Positions 23,514-34,399 of a stretch of 64,000 nucleotides of DNA are shown one piece after another; the first letter of the stretch is position 1; each line of letters starts with the position of its first letter. The notes under the pieces are model-generated. The model was given only the letters and a program-made list of their open reading frames with translations. It was not told the origin of the DNA and made no database searches. A program made the position numbers and the translations under genes. The DNA is from Diphasiastrum complanatum (taxonomy: Eukaryota > Streptophyta > Lycopodiopsida > Lycopodiales > Lycopodiaceae): NCBI GenBank assembly GCA_029204225.1, contig MU831565.1, forward strand, positions 62,001 through 126,000, read 5' to 3'.

Positions 23514-24968
23514 AAATTTTGGTGTACTTTGTTGAGCATGTAAGTAACTTTCCTTATGTAATTTGATTGGAGCATTTGCTGGAAGGTGTTAACCATTATG
23601 CAAGTGTGTTTTCAGGTTCTTAACAGGTTGAGGAACATTCTCATGTGAAGTGATCTTAGATCTACATCTAAACACCAAGATTTGACAAGATAGTGAAGCT
23701 AGTCTTGTGATTCACTAAGTGTGCTCATTCATTCACCTCTAAATCTTGTATTTATCACTTGTTGGAGTTTATAAACTTTTAGAAGTGTGGTTTACATGTG
23801 GTTTTACAGGTTGAATCAATATCTTAGTGTGTTGATCATATGTTGATCAAGTTTGTTCATTACTAGGTAATCTTGGCATCCTAGTTTTGGGTATTTTCTA
23901 AGAATGCAAGTAACTCTTCACACCATAACTTGATTTGGTCACTTGCTGGAAAGTTTGAGAGCTTAAGCAAGAGTGTGTTCAGGTTGGTTTGATTTTGTAA
24001 TCCATTCTTAGTGTGTGCAAAGTGTTGCATGTGTTTCAATCTTCCTTTCTATGCTTGGAAACCATCTAGGTTCAAGATAGAAGTGTTTTAGGGTCCTAAA
24101 TCTTCATAGATCTCTTTATCTATCATTTGTTGAGAGAAAAGTGAGTGCTAAGTGCTTTAGGACAGAACCTAAAAGTTGAAGAAACATTAGAATCATGGCT
24201 TCCAATGGTGGGATCATGCTAGAGTCTAGTGAAAGGTTGAGTTCATCAAACTACTCTACTTGGAAAGTGAGGATGGAGTCCTTACTTGAGTTGAATGAAC
24301 TCATGGACATAGTTGCAGAAATTGAAGAGAGACCTCTCACACTTCAAGAGCAACAAAGGTTTGATAAGAAGGCCAAAAGGGCTCTTCATATCATTAAAAT
24401 GAATGTTACAAATGAACTTCTCAAGTTGGAAAGTGTCAAAGTGCAAGTGAGGCATGGAATGCCTTAAAGAAGCTCTTTGAATCAAAGTCCACATCTAGGG
24501 TATTGACCCTAAGGAGACAAATATTTTCTAGTAGGCAAAGAGAGGGTAAAAGTGCTCATGCATTTATCTTGAGAGTTAAGTCCCTAAGTGATGATTTAGC
24601 ATGCATTGATGAGAACATAAAAGATGGTGAAATAGTCCAAGTTATGTTGAATGGTTTGCTAAATGAACATGCTAACCTTGTGCAAAGTTTTGCCATTCAA
24701 AGAGTCTTGCCAAGTGTGGTTGACTTGCAAGAAATCTTATTGGCTGAAGAACATAGGTTGCAATCAAAGCTTGATGGTGCATCCTTGCAAGGTGGAGGTG
24801 AAGAGGCTTTCTTCACAAAAGGCAAATTCAAGGGCAAAGGTAAAGGCAAAGGAAAATGGTCCAAAGGTGGTAACTTTGATCATGATGATCACTCTTCCTC
24901 TTCCTCTTCTACTAAGAACAATGAGTCAAAGTTCAAGTGCTTTTATTGTGGGATAAAAGGTCATTTTG

Positions 24969-25615
24969 TGTGAAAAATACAGATCCTAAGTGGATCTAAA
25001 CTCCAAGATCATTGGCTTGAATGCTTGCACTCCAAACTACATAAGCTAGGAATTGGCAACACATTCTATGCTACCTAGAATGCAAAGAACTTGATCAAAA
25101 AGCATTTATCACAAATGGAAACTTCCATAAACATCAAGTGCGGCCAAAAATAGCATTATACAGTCCATAATACATCAGCCTACCACTTTTGGAAAGCACC
25201 TAAGATCATACACACAAAGCTTGAACTCAATCACTACACAATGCCAACAATGGAAGGAGAACCCAATAGAAAAATCTCTCATTAAGCAAATGAATACAAT
25301 GGATCTGCTCCAACCTGTTTCTCCACGGCCTACCTGCTATATATAGCTGAGAGACATGACTCTCTCTCCTCTCTCTAGACCCTGCTTACCTAAAATATGC
25401 CCTATATAGGTAAAATTGGCATATATGTCCAAAATACATGAAAATGGACTCATTTCGAAGGTCTTGAAGTTTGACACTTCTTCATACTGAAAAAATACAC
25501 TTACTAAAAATATCTAGACCTGTTTCACACGTGTGAAAAGTCAGATCCTAAACTATGTGCCATTTTTAGCAATTTTGGCCTAAAACTAGACAAGGAAATG
25601 TTGACAATTTTCACA
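24969..25615 (-). repeat. C4 3' LTR
   Basis: The first roughly 247 plus-strand bases (U5/R side) match C1 almost exactly. From about 25216 on (U3 side) it is clearly diverged though alignable. It keeps the palindrome at 25524-25537. Confidence 0.95.
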
Positions 25616-25628
25616 CTCCCTCTTCAAC
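25616..25628 (-). other. C4 polypurine tract
   Basis: The minus strand reads GTTGAAGAGGGAG and directly abuts the stop codon of the 1,030-codon ORF. Confidence 0.9.
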
Positions 25629-28600
25629 TTAACTTGCTAGTTTTACAACACTACTTTGTTCCAACTTAAGAATGATCTCCATCATCAGAATAGATCTCTT
25701 CTCAAGGATCCTAATATGTACAAAATAGGACACAACATAATTGATATAGATAATAGTGTCCATATAGGATGCTTCACTATTTCTTACATCAATTTTACAT
25801 AGAATCATAAAAATGGTACATGTAAAAGAACATAGAATCTCAATTAATGAATTCCTCCATGTATCCATCTCTGGTTTCTCTGTAAAATAGCAGCAAACAA
25901 GCTGTAAATGAAAGTGATCAACAAGTGTTTGCATGCCTCCTCCACATTTCACTATACATATAGTGAATGCAACATGTATCTCCATGAATGAACTTCCATC
26001 ACCACCTTGCCTTTGTAGATCTTCAATCCATGAAAGACTTTGAGTGAATGAATGCCAAAAAGATGTGTTCCCTACTCCATTTGAATGACCAAAACCTGAA
26101 CTTGAAATACTTGAAGTACCTCCACAAGATTTGCACACAACGCTTGATCCTACAATGTCAACAAGTTGCCAATTTGCCAACACTAGAATACTAGATCTTG
26201 AACTTTGTTCAAAAGAAAACATATTGACCACTTCAATACCTTTCAAGATCTGAATGAATTCATGTACTTGATCATACAAACCAGCAATGATAACTATTCC
26301 ATCTCCAAGATCCAAAGGATGCAAAACTATGGAACTAGTTTTATTGAAATTTGACAATTTCAACACATTGACATAACAATGTTCATACATGAGATTAGGC
26401 AAGTGAGGTAGAGTAAGAAGACACTTCCTTGCAGCTCCAAAGACCTTACTTGAACCTTCAAGAACCTGTAAAAACAGATCCAAAATGCCTTGACCATTTG
26501 TCTCTTCTTTGATGCTTTTCACTAGCTTCGAATTGCCACTTGTCTCTTGGTGTTGATGAAGCAATCCAAGATCAACCTCTTGATCTTCCAATAAGACATC
26601 AAAGATCTTGCATATGTGAACATCTTCAGATCTGAAACTCTGAAGATACTCCCTCTCAAACACATGATTAAGATCCCACAAGATCTCATCAATGCTCAAA
26701 TTTGACCCTTCACTATAGTTAGTGAAAACAATGCCACCATCATAAACCAAAAGATAGATTCCAACATTTCCATTTAACATGAAGTAGAGTAGGTGAAGAT
26801 GAGTATCAAACCTAATCGAAACAGCCCTCTTGAGTTCATAACAAACCTCAATAAGCTCACCAATGATATCTCCCTTGCCTTGAAGAAGTTGCCACTTGAG
26901 TTGCTCCATGTAGTCTTCTTCAACCAACCTTTTGCCATCTTGACCATGAATGAACAATCCACCACAATCATAGAATGCTTTGAGTTGATGAAGAGATGTT
27001 AGATCCATGCTTTGGATCTTCCCAAGAACCACTCTTCCATTGCCCTTTCCTTCACAAGACTCCCTCTTAATGCTAGCACCACAAAAGTTAGAAACCTCCC
27101 TCTTGATAGTTGCACCATAAGAAGTAGAAGACTCTTGAATATTAGAAGCCAAGAAAAGAATCCTTAGTACCTTCAACATAAGAGTGATTGAAGTACTCTC
27201 TCTTTTCAAACATGAACTTCTACTCAATGATTTAGGTAATGAGTCATATGATAATGATTCTTCCTCACTATCGTTCATAAAAACATCATTCAAAGTACAT
27301 CCTACTTTGAACATTTCACATACTTCTCTTCCTTTTGACTTGTGATCTCCCTCACCAAGTCTCATGATAGAAACCTTTGATCTACTCTTTTTATGAAGAA
27401 ATGTGACACCACTTGTTGCACAAATGACTTTATCACAAAAAGATGTAAAAGGACCATTTCCTTCAAGCATGCTCAAAGCACCATCATCTTTTCCCACATG
27501 ATTACATACATCAATATGAAAAGAATTAGAAAAACAACCATCTTCTTGCAAAGAATGACACTTAGCATCTCCATCTTTTTCCATATGAACAAACAAGTCA
27601 TTAGCAACAATCACTTCCAAAGAAGAATCTTCATCAACTCCATTGATGAAGTTAGCTCCTTCCTTACCTTTTCCATTTTTGCACTTGCCATCTAGCACCA
27701 TTGAAGAACCACCAAGCCTTGGAAGTCCATGAGTAGAAGAGTACAAACATGATGCTAATTTAGCTCCACATGACTCCATATGACTAGTAGGTAACACTAG
27801 TGCATCTTCAAGATCCAATGGATCCAAAAAATTGACCATAGATTCACCAAAGCTTGCCAAGTTAGCACAACAATTATCATCTCCAAGAAGTACATTAGAT
27901 CTCAACCTAGATCTAGCATTTTGTTTCTTATGGCATTCATTTGCAAAATGTCCTTTTATCCCACAATAAAAGCACTTGAACTTTGACTTATTGTTCTTAG
28001 TAGAAGAGGAAGAGGAAGAGTGATCATCATGATCAAAGTTACCACCTTTGGACCATTTCCCTTTGCCTTTACCTTTGCCCTTGAATTTGCCTTTTGTGAA
28101 GAAAGCCTCTTCACCTCCACCTTGCAAGGATGCACCATCAAGCTTTGATTGCAACCTATGTTCTTCAGCCAATAATATTTCTTGCAAGTCAACCACACTT
28201 GGCAAGACTCTTTGAATGGCAAAACTTTGCACAAGGTTAGCATGTTCATTTAGCAAACCATTCAACATAACTTGGACTATTTCACCATCTTTTATGTTCT
28301 CATCAATGCATGCTAAATCATCACTTAGGGACTTAACTCTCAAGATAAATGCATGAGCACTTTCACCCTCTCTTTGCCTACTAGAAAATATTTGTCTCCT
28401 TAGGGTCAATACCCTAGATGTGGACTTTGATTCAAAGAGCTTCTTTAAGGCATTCCATGCCTCACTTGCACTTTGACACTTTCCAACTTCCTTGAGAAGT
28501 TCATTTGTAACATTCATTTTAATGATATGAAGAGCCCTTTTGGCCTTCTTATCAAACCTTTGTTGCTCTTGAAGTGTGAGAGGTCTCTCTTCAATTTCTG

Positions 28601-28721
28601 CAACTATGTCCATGAGTTCATTCAACTCAAGTAAGGACTCCATCCTCACTTTCCAAGTAGAGTAGTTTGATGAACTCAACCTTTCACTAGACTCTAGCAT
28701 GATCCCACCATTGGAAGCCAT
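25629..28721 (-). CDS. C4 Gag fused to a diverged, catalytically dead pol-like ORF, 1,030 aa
   Basis: Starts at ATG 28721. Residues 1 to about 262 equal C1 Gag through the zinc knuckle CFYCGIKGHFANEC. The sequence then departs abruptly. About 340 residues follow without any protease DSG, integrase HHCC or DDE signature. From about residue 600 faint copia RT likeness returns: VEEDYMEQL matches C1 EEDIYMEQP, and LLVYDGGIVF at residue 660 stands where C1 has LLIYVDDIIL. NLSIDEILWDLNHVFERE follows, matching NLDIDEIKMALKREFE. The end (SWIEDLQ, …VVKLAS) resembles the RNase H end SWLSKKQ … MLKLAS. Both RT catalytic Asp of YVDD are lost or displaced, yet no stop breaks the frame. It may be a structural Gag-pol relic, a trans-acting accessory protein, or a slowly decaying pol kept open by chance. 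I recognise no other domain. Confidence 0.85.
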   Translation of the reverse strand: MASNGGIMLESSERLSSSNYSTWKVRMESLLELNELMDIVAEIEERPLTLQEQQRFDKKAKRALHIIKMNVTNELLKEVGKCQSASEAWNALKKLFESKSTSRVLTLRRQIFSSRQREGESAHAFILRVKSLSDDLACIDENIKDGEIVQVMLNGLLNEHANLVQSFAIQRVLPSVVDLQEILLAEEHRLQSKLDGASLQGGGEEAFFTKGKFKGKGKGKGKWSKGGNFDHDDHSSSSSSTKNNKSKFKCFYCGIKGHFANECHKKQNARSRLRSNVLLGDDNCCANLASFGESMVNFLDPLDLEDALVLPTSHMESCGAKLASCLYSSTHGLPRLGGSSMVLDGKCKNGKGKEGANFINGVDEDSSLEVIVANDLFVHMEKDGDAKCHSLQEDGCFSNSFHIDVCNHVGKDDGALSMLEGNGPFTSFCDKVICATSGVTFLHKKSRSKVSIMRLGEGDHKSKGREVCEMFKVGCTLNDVFMNDSEEESLSYDSLPKSLSRSSCLKRESTSITLMLKVLRILFLASNIQESSTSYGATIKREVSNFCGASIKRESCEGKGNGRVVLGKIQSMDLTSLHQLKAFYDCGGLFIHGQDGKRLVEEDYMEQLKWQLLQGKGDIIGELIEVCYELKRAVSIRFDTHLHLLYFMLNGNVGIYLLVYDGGIVFTNYSEGSNLSIDEILWDLNHVFEREYLQSFRSEDVHICKIFDVLLEDQEVDLGLLHQHQETSGNSKLVKSIKEETNGQGILDLFLQVLEGSSKVFGAARKCLLTLPHLPNLMYEHCYVNVLKLSNFNKTSSIVLHPLDLGDGIVIIAGLYDQVHEFIQILKGIEVVNMFSFEQSSRSSILVLANWQLVDIVGSSVVCKSCGGTSSISSSGFGHSNGVGNTSFWHSFTQSLSWIEDLQRQGGDGSSFMEIHVAFTICIVKCGGGMQTLVDHFHLQLVCCYFTEKPEMDTWRNSLIEILCSFTCTIFMILCKIDVRNSEASYMDTIIYINYVVSYFVHIRILEKRSILMMEIILKLEQSSVVKLAS

Positions 28722-29878
28722 GATTCTAATGTTTCTTCAACTTTTAGGTTTTGTCCTAAAGCACTTAGCACTCACTTTTCTCTCAACAAATGATAGATAA
28801 AGAGATCTATGAAGATTTAGGACCCTAAAACACTTCTATCTTGAACCTAGATGGTTTCCAAGCATAGAAAGGAAGATTGAAACACATGCAACACTTTGCA
28901 CACACTAAGAATGGATTACAAAATCAAACCAACCTGAACACACTCTTGCTTAAGCTCTCAAACTTTCCAGCAAGTGACCAAATCAAGTTATGGTGTGAAG
29001 AGTTACTTGCATTCTTAGAAAATACCCAAAACTAGGATGCCAAGATTACCTAGTAATGAACAAACTTGATCAACATATGATCAACACACTAAGATATTGA
29101 TTCAACCTGTAAAACCACATGTAAACCACACTTCTAAAAGTTTATAAACTCCAGCAAGTGATAAATACAAGATTTAGAGGTGAATGAATGAGCACACTTA
29201 GTGAATCACAAGACTAGCTTCACTATCTTGTCAAATCTTGGTGTTTAGATGTAGATCTAAGATCACTTCACATGAGAATGTTCCTCAACCTGTTAAGAAC
29301 CTGAAAACACACTTGCATAATGGTTAACACCTTCCAGCAAATGCTCCAATCAAATTACATAAGGAGAGTTACTTACATGCTCAACAAAGTACACCAAAAA
29401 TTATGCCAAAATTGATGACAATCTTTACAATATGCTCTTCACAATGGAGCTTACAATATGTTCACCCAAAAAAGGGGATCTTTCATCCAAATGGGAGCTT
29501 TGCTCAGCCTTTAGGAGAATTACAACTCACTCAAAAGAGCATTTGTCATCCACTTAAGGAGAAGTTTCATCCACATAAGGAGAGTGTTCATCCAAGAATG
29601 GAGATTGTCAACAATAGGATTGAAAAGAACATTGTTAGTATTGAATATGCACAAGCCTCACAATCACAAATGATTAGGTGTTATGATCTGATCCAAAATA
29701 GTTTCTTTTCAGCCTTTGATCTTCAATAGACCTGAAATATGCTTTTGATCCACAAGTTCAACTCACAAAACAAAGGTTAGTAAGATTTGATCAACAAAGC
29801 AATGCAAAATCATGCTAGAACTTGATCAAACATCCAAATATCACCAAAAATGGAATACTTACTATGAATAGAAGCCAA
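28722..29878 (-). other. C4 leader, nearly identical to C1
   Basis: Contains the antisense ORF 29403-29729 and the 21-bp units. Only scattered base changes from C1 were seen, in sharp contrast with the diverged pol region and U3. Confidence 0.85.
29403..29729 (+). other. Antisense ORF in the C4 leader, 108 aa
   Basis: Same ORF as in C1 and C2 with two visible residue changes (HPHKES for HPLKES, and FDLQ for SDLQ at the end). Confidence 0.4.
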
Positions 29879-29893
29879 CCAGCTCTGATACCA
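29879..29893 (-). other. C4 primer binding site
   Basis: The minus strand reads TGGTATCAGAGCTGG next to the 5' LTR. Confidence 0.95.
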
Positions 29894-30540
29894 TGTGAAA
29901 AATACAGATACTAAGTGGATCTAAACTCCAAGATCATTGGCTTGAATGCTTGCACTCCAAACTACATAAGCTAGGAATTGGCAACACATTCTATGCTACC
30001 TAGAATGCAAAGAACTTGATCAAAAAGCATTTATCACAAATGGAAACTTCCATAAACATCAAGTGCGGCCCAAAATAGCATTATACAGTCCATAATACAT
30101 CAGCCTACCACTTTTGGAAAGCACCTAAGATCATACACACAAAGCTTGAACTCAATCACTACACAATGCCAACAATGGAAGGAGAACCCAATAGAAAAAT
30201 CTCTCATTAAGCAAATGAATACAATGGATCTGCTCCAACCTGTTTCTCCACGGCCTACCTGCTATATATAGCTGAGAGACATGACTCTCTCTCCTCTCTC
30301 TAGACCCTCCTTACCTAAAATATGCCCTATATAGGTAAAATTGGCATATATGTCCAAAATACATGAAAATGGACTCATTTCGAAGGTCTTGAAGTTTGAC
30401 ACTTCTTCATACTGAAAAAATACACTTACTAAAAATATCTAGACCTGTTTCACACGTGTGAAAAGTCAGATCCTAAACTATGTGCCATTTTTAGCAATTT
30501 TGGCCTAAAACTAGACAAGGAAATGTTGACAATTTTCACA
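29894..30540 (-). repeat. C4 5' LTR
   Basis: 647 bp, palindrome at 30449-30462. It is followed directly by the target duplication TTTTG and the remaining C2 gag. Confidence 0.95.
30262..30271 (-). promoter_or_regulatory. Likely TATA box of the C4 5' LTR
   Basis: CTATATATAG in the U3/R part of the 5' LTR, with transcription expected leftward. C1 and C2 have weaker ATAAATAG and CTATATAGG words in the matching part. Confidence 0.5.
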
Positions 30541-33500
30541 TTTTGCAAATGAATGTTATAAGAAGAAAAGAGAGCAAGGAGAGAGGCAAGGAAATCTTAC
30601 AATAGATGAGGAAGAACATAACACATGTGAATCACTTGTTATGACTTCAAGTTTGTTAGCCAACATAGATGATAATGATCCTTGGTGGATTGATAGTGGA
30701 GCCTCATCTCACATGACAAGACATAAGGAATACTTTACATCCTTATTGTCTTATGAGGGAGAAGGTAACATCATCTACACTGCAAATGATGGTCAATGTG
30801 ACATCAAAGGCATAGGCACTATTCCTATTTCCCTTTCAACAAATAGGAAAGCAAATCTTGAAAATGTTTTGTACATTCCTTCAATCACTAAGAATTTGCT
30901 TAGTGTAAGTCAAATGATTGACAAAGGACTTGATGTGGAGTTCATTGGAGATGCATGTTTGATAAGTAAATGCGGATCCTTGATTGCTCAAGGTAGGAGG
31001 CATGGTAAACTTTTCAAGCTTGATGCATGTGTGATCTCTAATCATGAAGGATGTATGGCTAGGGAGCAATTGACAAACCAAGAAGTTTGGCACAAGAGGT
31101 TGGGCCATCCCAACTTCAAATCTTTGGAGGTAATGGCAAAGAAAGAGCTTGTTCTTGGTCTCCCTAAAAGTCTTGTTGCAAACAATAGTGTTTGTGAACA
31201 TTGTGCCTTGTCCAAATCTCATAGACTTGCTTATTCTAGATCTACTTCTAGATCTAAAGAAGCTTTTCAACTTGTGCATTCTGATATTCATTCTTCTAGT
31301 ACAACTAGCAATGGTGGGGCAAAGATGTATGCAACTTTCATTGATGACTTTAGTAGGTATACTTGGATCTATCTTCTTAAAAGTAAGGATGAAGTGTTTG
31401 CTGCATTTGTCAAGTTCAAGAATGAAATGGAAAACCAATTCAATACAAAGATCAAATGCTTAAGATCTGATAATGGAGGGGAATACACCTCAAATAGGTT
31501 CAAAGACTTTTGTATAGCACATGGGATTAAGAGGGAGATGTCTAGTCCTAGGACTCCACAACAGAATGGAGTGGCCGAGAGGAAGAATAGAACCCTTTGT
31601 GAATGTGCCAAGGCAATGAGACTACATGCTAATCTTGCTAAGTCTTTTTGGGGGGAAGCTTTAGCATGTGCTAACTATCTATATAATAGATGGACAAGTG
31701 CTTCCTTGGATGGTAAAACTCCTCATGAGGTTCTTTATGGTAGAAGGCCGAGTGTCAAGCATTGTAGGATCTTTGGATGTACATGTTTTGTCAATATCAC
31801 ACTTGATGATAGAACTAAAGAAGATCCTTCATCAAAGAAGGGTGTGTTTGTTGGCTATAGTGAAGTAAGCAAGGCTTACAAAGTGTACATTCCTTCTACA
31901 AAGAAAGTTGTCATAAGTAGGGATGTCATCTTTCATGAAGAGAATGTTTCCAATGTTGTTGATGTTGATGTTGATGTGCCTACTAATCATCATGATGTGC
32001 AAGATGTCTTGGATGAAGATGGAGATGCCACTCCAAAGCAAACTTCAAGGAAGACTCAAAGGCAAAGGGCTAAGCCATCAAGGCTAACCTATGATGAAAA
32101 AGGAAAGCAAGTGGTGGACAACTCTAACCTTGCTTTTCTTACCTCTTTTGATGAACCAACTTGTGTAGGTGAAGCAATTCAAAAGAAGGAATGGATCCAA
32201 GCCATGGATCATGAGCATCAAGCACTCATCAAAAGCAACACATGGAGGTTGGTAAAGCTTCCAAAGGACAAGAAGGCAATTGGTTGTAAGTGGATCTTCA
32301 AGATCAAGACAAATCAAGATGGATCAATCAACAAGTACAAGGCAAGGTTGGTGGCAAAGGGGTATGCTCAAGAATATGGTATTGACTATGATGAGACCTT
32401 TGCACCCGGGGCAAAGATGGTAACTATTCGAATCCTAATCTCTCTTGCAACTCTTTATGATTGGGATATGTGGCAAATGGATGTTACTAATGCCTTCTTG
32501 AATGGTGATCTTGAAGAAGATATTTACATGGAGCAACCCGAGGGCTATGTTTCACATGATGAGCCTAATCATGTGTGCTATCTCCAAAAGAGTTTGTATG
32601 GGCTAAAGCAAGCACCAAGGAGTTGGTATGCTAAGCTCAATTCCTTCTTACTTTCTCAAAACTTTGTTATGAGTGAGTATGATCATTCTCTCTACTTTAG
32701 ATTGAATGAAAATGATATCACTTTACTTTTGATCTATGTTGATGACATTATCTTAAGTGGTGGTAACAATCTAGATATAGATGAAATCAAGATGGCACTC
32801 AAAAGAGAGTTTGAAATTCAAGATCTTGGTAAACTTCATTATATCTTAGGAATAGAGATTATTAGAAGTTCTAAATCTACATTCATATGTCAAGAAAAGT
32901 ATGTTAACTCTATTCTAAAAAGGTTTCATATGGAAGATTGTAAAGTTGTTTCTACTCCTATGGAATCAAATGTAAAGCTAACTACAAGAAGTAATGAAAG
33001 ATCCTTCAAGGACATTACTCTCTATAGAAAGCTAATAGGATCTCTTATATGGTTAACCATCACAAGACCTGATCTAAGCTTTGTGGTTGGTAAACTAAGT
33101 CAATTTATGCAAGATCCTAGTGAGGCTCATTGGAAGCTAGGAAAGAGAGTACTTAGATACATCTCGGGATCTAGAGATTTTGGCATCTTGTATGGAGGTA
33201 CTACACCTAACCTTTGTGGATTTTCAGATTCAGATTTTCAGGTGATCAAATGGATAGGAAGTCAACAAGTGCCTTTGAAATCTATCTTGGAGATGGAGTG
33301 GTCTCATGGCTATCAAAGAAGCAACCAACTATCTCTCTATCTTCCACCGAAGCCGAGTACAAGGCATTAACAACATGCACCAAGGAGATTATTTGGATCA
33401 AGAGGATGTTATTGGATCTTCACTTGCTGGAACCAGAGAAGACTCCAATAATACTTTGTGATAACCTTTCAGCCCAAAGCTTGGCAAGCAATCCTGTTTT

Positions 33501-33700
33501 TCATGCAAGGAGCAAGCACATTGAGATTGCTCACCATTTTGTGAGAGATCAAGTCATTGCCAAAGAGGTGGAGCTTCAACATGTCTCTTCAAAGGTGTGT
33601 GGCTGATATCTTCACCAAACCATTGGGAAAGGACCTATATTTAATGCATAGATCTAATCTTGGAATGTGCTCAAAGACTATGTTGAAACTAGCATCCAAT

Positions 33701-33713
33701 GTTGAAGAGGGAG
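33701..33713 (+). other. C2 polypurine tract
   Basis: GTTGAAGAGGGAG directly before the 3' LTR, identical to that of C1 and C4. Confidence 0.9.
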
Positions 33714-34368
33714 TGTGAAAATTGTCAACATTTCCTAGCTAGTTTGAGGCCTAAATTGGCTAAAATTGTAAATAGTTTTGGTTCTGGAGTTTCACACGTG
33801 TGAACCAGGCCACAATGTTTTTATTTACTGTATTTTTTCAGTATGATGAAGTGTCAAACTTCATACCCTTCAAAATGAGACCATTTTGATGTATTTTGGT
33901 CATATAAGCCATTTTTAGCTATTTTTCCTATATAGGGAATATCTAGGGTCAAGTACCTTCTAGAGAGAGGAGAGAGAGTCATCTTCCTCATCCATAAATA
34001 GTAGGGAAGTCGTGGAGAACAGATTGGAGAAACCTTTTGTATGCTTCATTGAGATCAATAGATCATTGTCATTGTTTCTTCCTCCATTGAGAGCATTGTT
34101 GTGTGTATTGTCTTCAAGCTATTGTGTATGATCTTAGGTGCTTTCCAAAAGTGGTAGGCTGATGTATTATGGACTGTATAATGCTATTTTGGGCCGCACT
34201 TGATGTTTATGGAAGTTTTCATTTGTGATAAATGCTTTTTGATCAAGTTCTTTGCATTCTAGGTAGCATAGAATGTGTTGCCAATTCCTAGCTTATGTAG
34301 TTTGGAGTGCAAGCATTCAAGCCAATGATCTTGGAGTTTAGATCCACTTAGGATCTGTATTTTTTACA
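33714..34368 (+). repeat. C2 3' LTR
   Basis: 655 bp from TGTGAAAATTG to …TTTTTTACA, with the palindrome at 33791-33804. The five bases beyond are ACATG. Confidence 0.95.
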
Positions 34369-34399
34369 ACATGAAGATGCCACAATTTTGATACCCCTT
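34369..34399. other. Short host sliver between C2 and E5
   Basis: Only 31 bases separate two family C elements of opposite orientation. It starts with ACATG, the target duplication of the original C2 insertion. Confidence 0.7.

Larger units (their letters stand above)
24969..30540 (-). mobile_element. Copia C4, young nested non-autonomous element with a replaced pol
   Basis: A 5,572-bp element inserted into the zinc-knuckle region of C2 gag, with a perfect 5-bp target duplication TTTTG (24964-24968 and 30541-30545). LTRs are 647 bp and differ at about three positions, so the insertion is recent. Primer site, leader, first 262 or so Gag residues and polypurine tract are those of family C. The rest of the coding region is a different, strongly diverged open frame without recognisable protease or integrase. 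It must have been mobilised by another element's enzymes, most simply those of family C. Confidence 0.95.
24195..33606 (+). pseudogene. C2 gag-pol, frameshifted and interrupted by C4
   Basis: Starts MASNGGIMLESSERL like C1. A 4-base deletion near 24427 breaks gag, and reading resumes from about 24503. The zinc knuckle CFYCGIKGHF is cut after GHF at 24968 by element C4. It continues at 30546 as ANECYKK, and the long pol frame 30641-33370 carries WWIDSGASSHM, integrase, RT with YVDDIILSG near 32738, and RNase H. One G is missing near 33237 (SDSDFQVIKW instead of SDSDFAGDQM). The tail is read in another frame to 33606, where it stops at SSKVCG exactly as in C1. With C4 removed it is still inactive because of the three shifts. 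Confidence 0.95.
22368..34368 (+). mobile_element. Copia C2, complete but split by nested element C4
   Basis: Same family as C1 but in the opposite orientation. Without C4 and its target duplication it is about 6,425 bp. LTRs are 22368-23022 and 33714-34368, with more differences between them than the LTRs of C4 show, in keeping with C2 being the older of the nested pair. Its right flank ACATG matches the reverse complement of C1's right flank, and its left flank ACTC matches the reverse complement of C1's left flank. Confidence 0.95.

Noticed and set aside
25629-28721. C4 ORF as capture of an unrelated host gene
   Set aside because: EEDYMEQL, LLVYDGG, NLSIDEI and the terminal KLAS align in order with copia RT and RNase H of C1, so a diverged pol explains at least the second half better. 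The middle part stays open.
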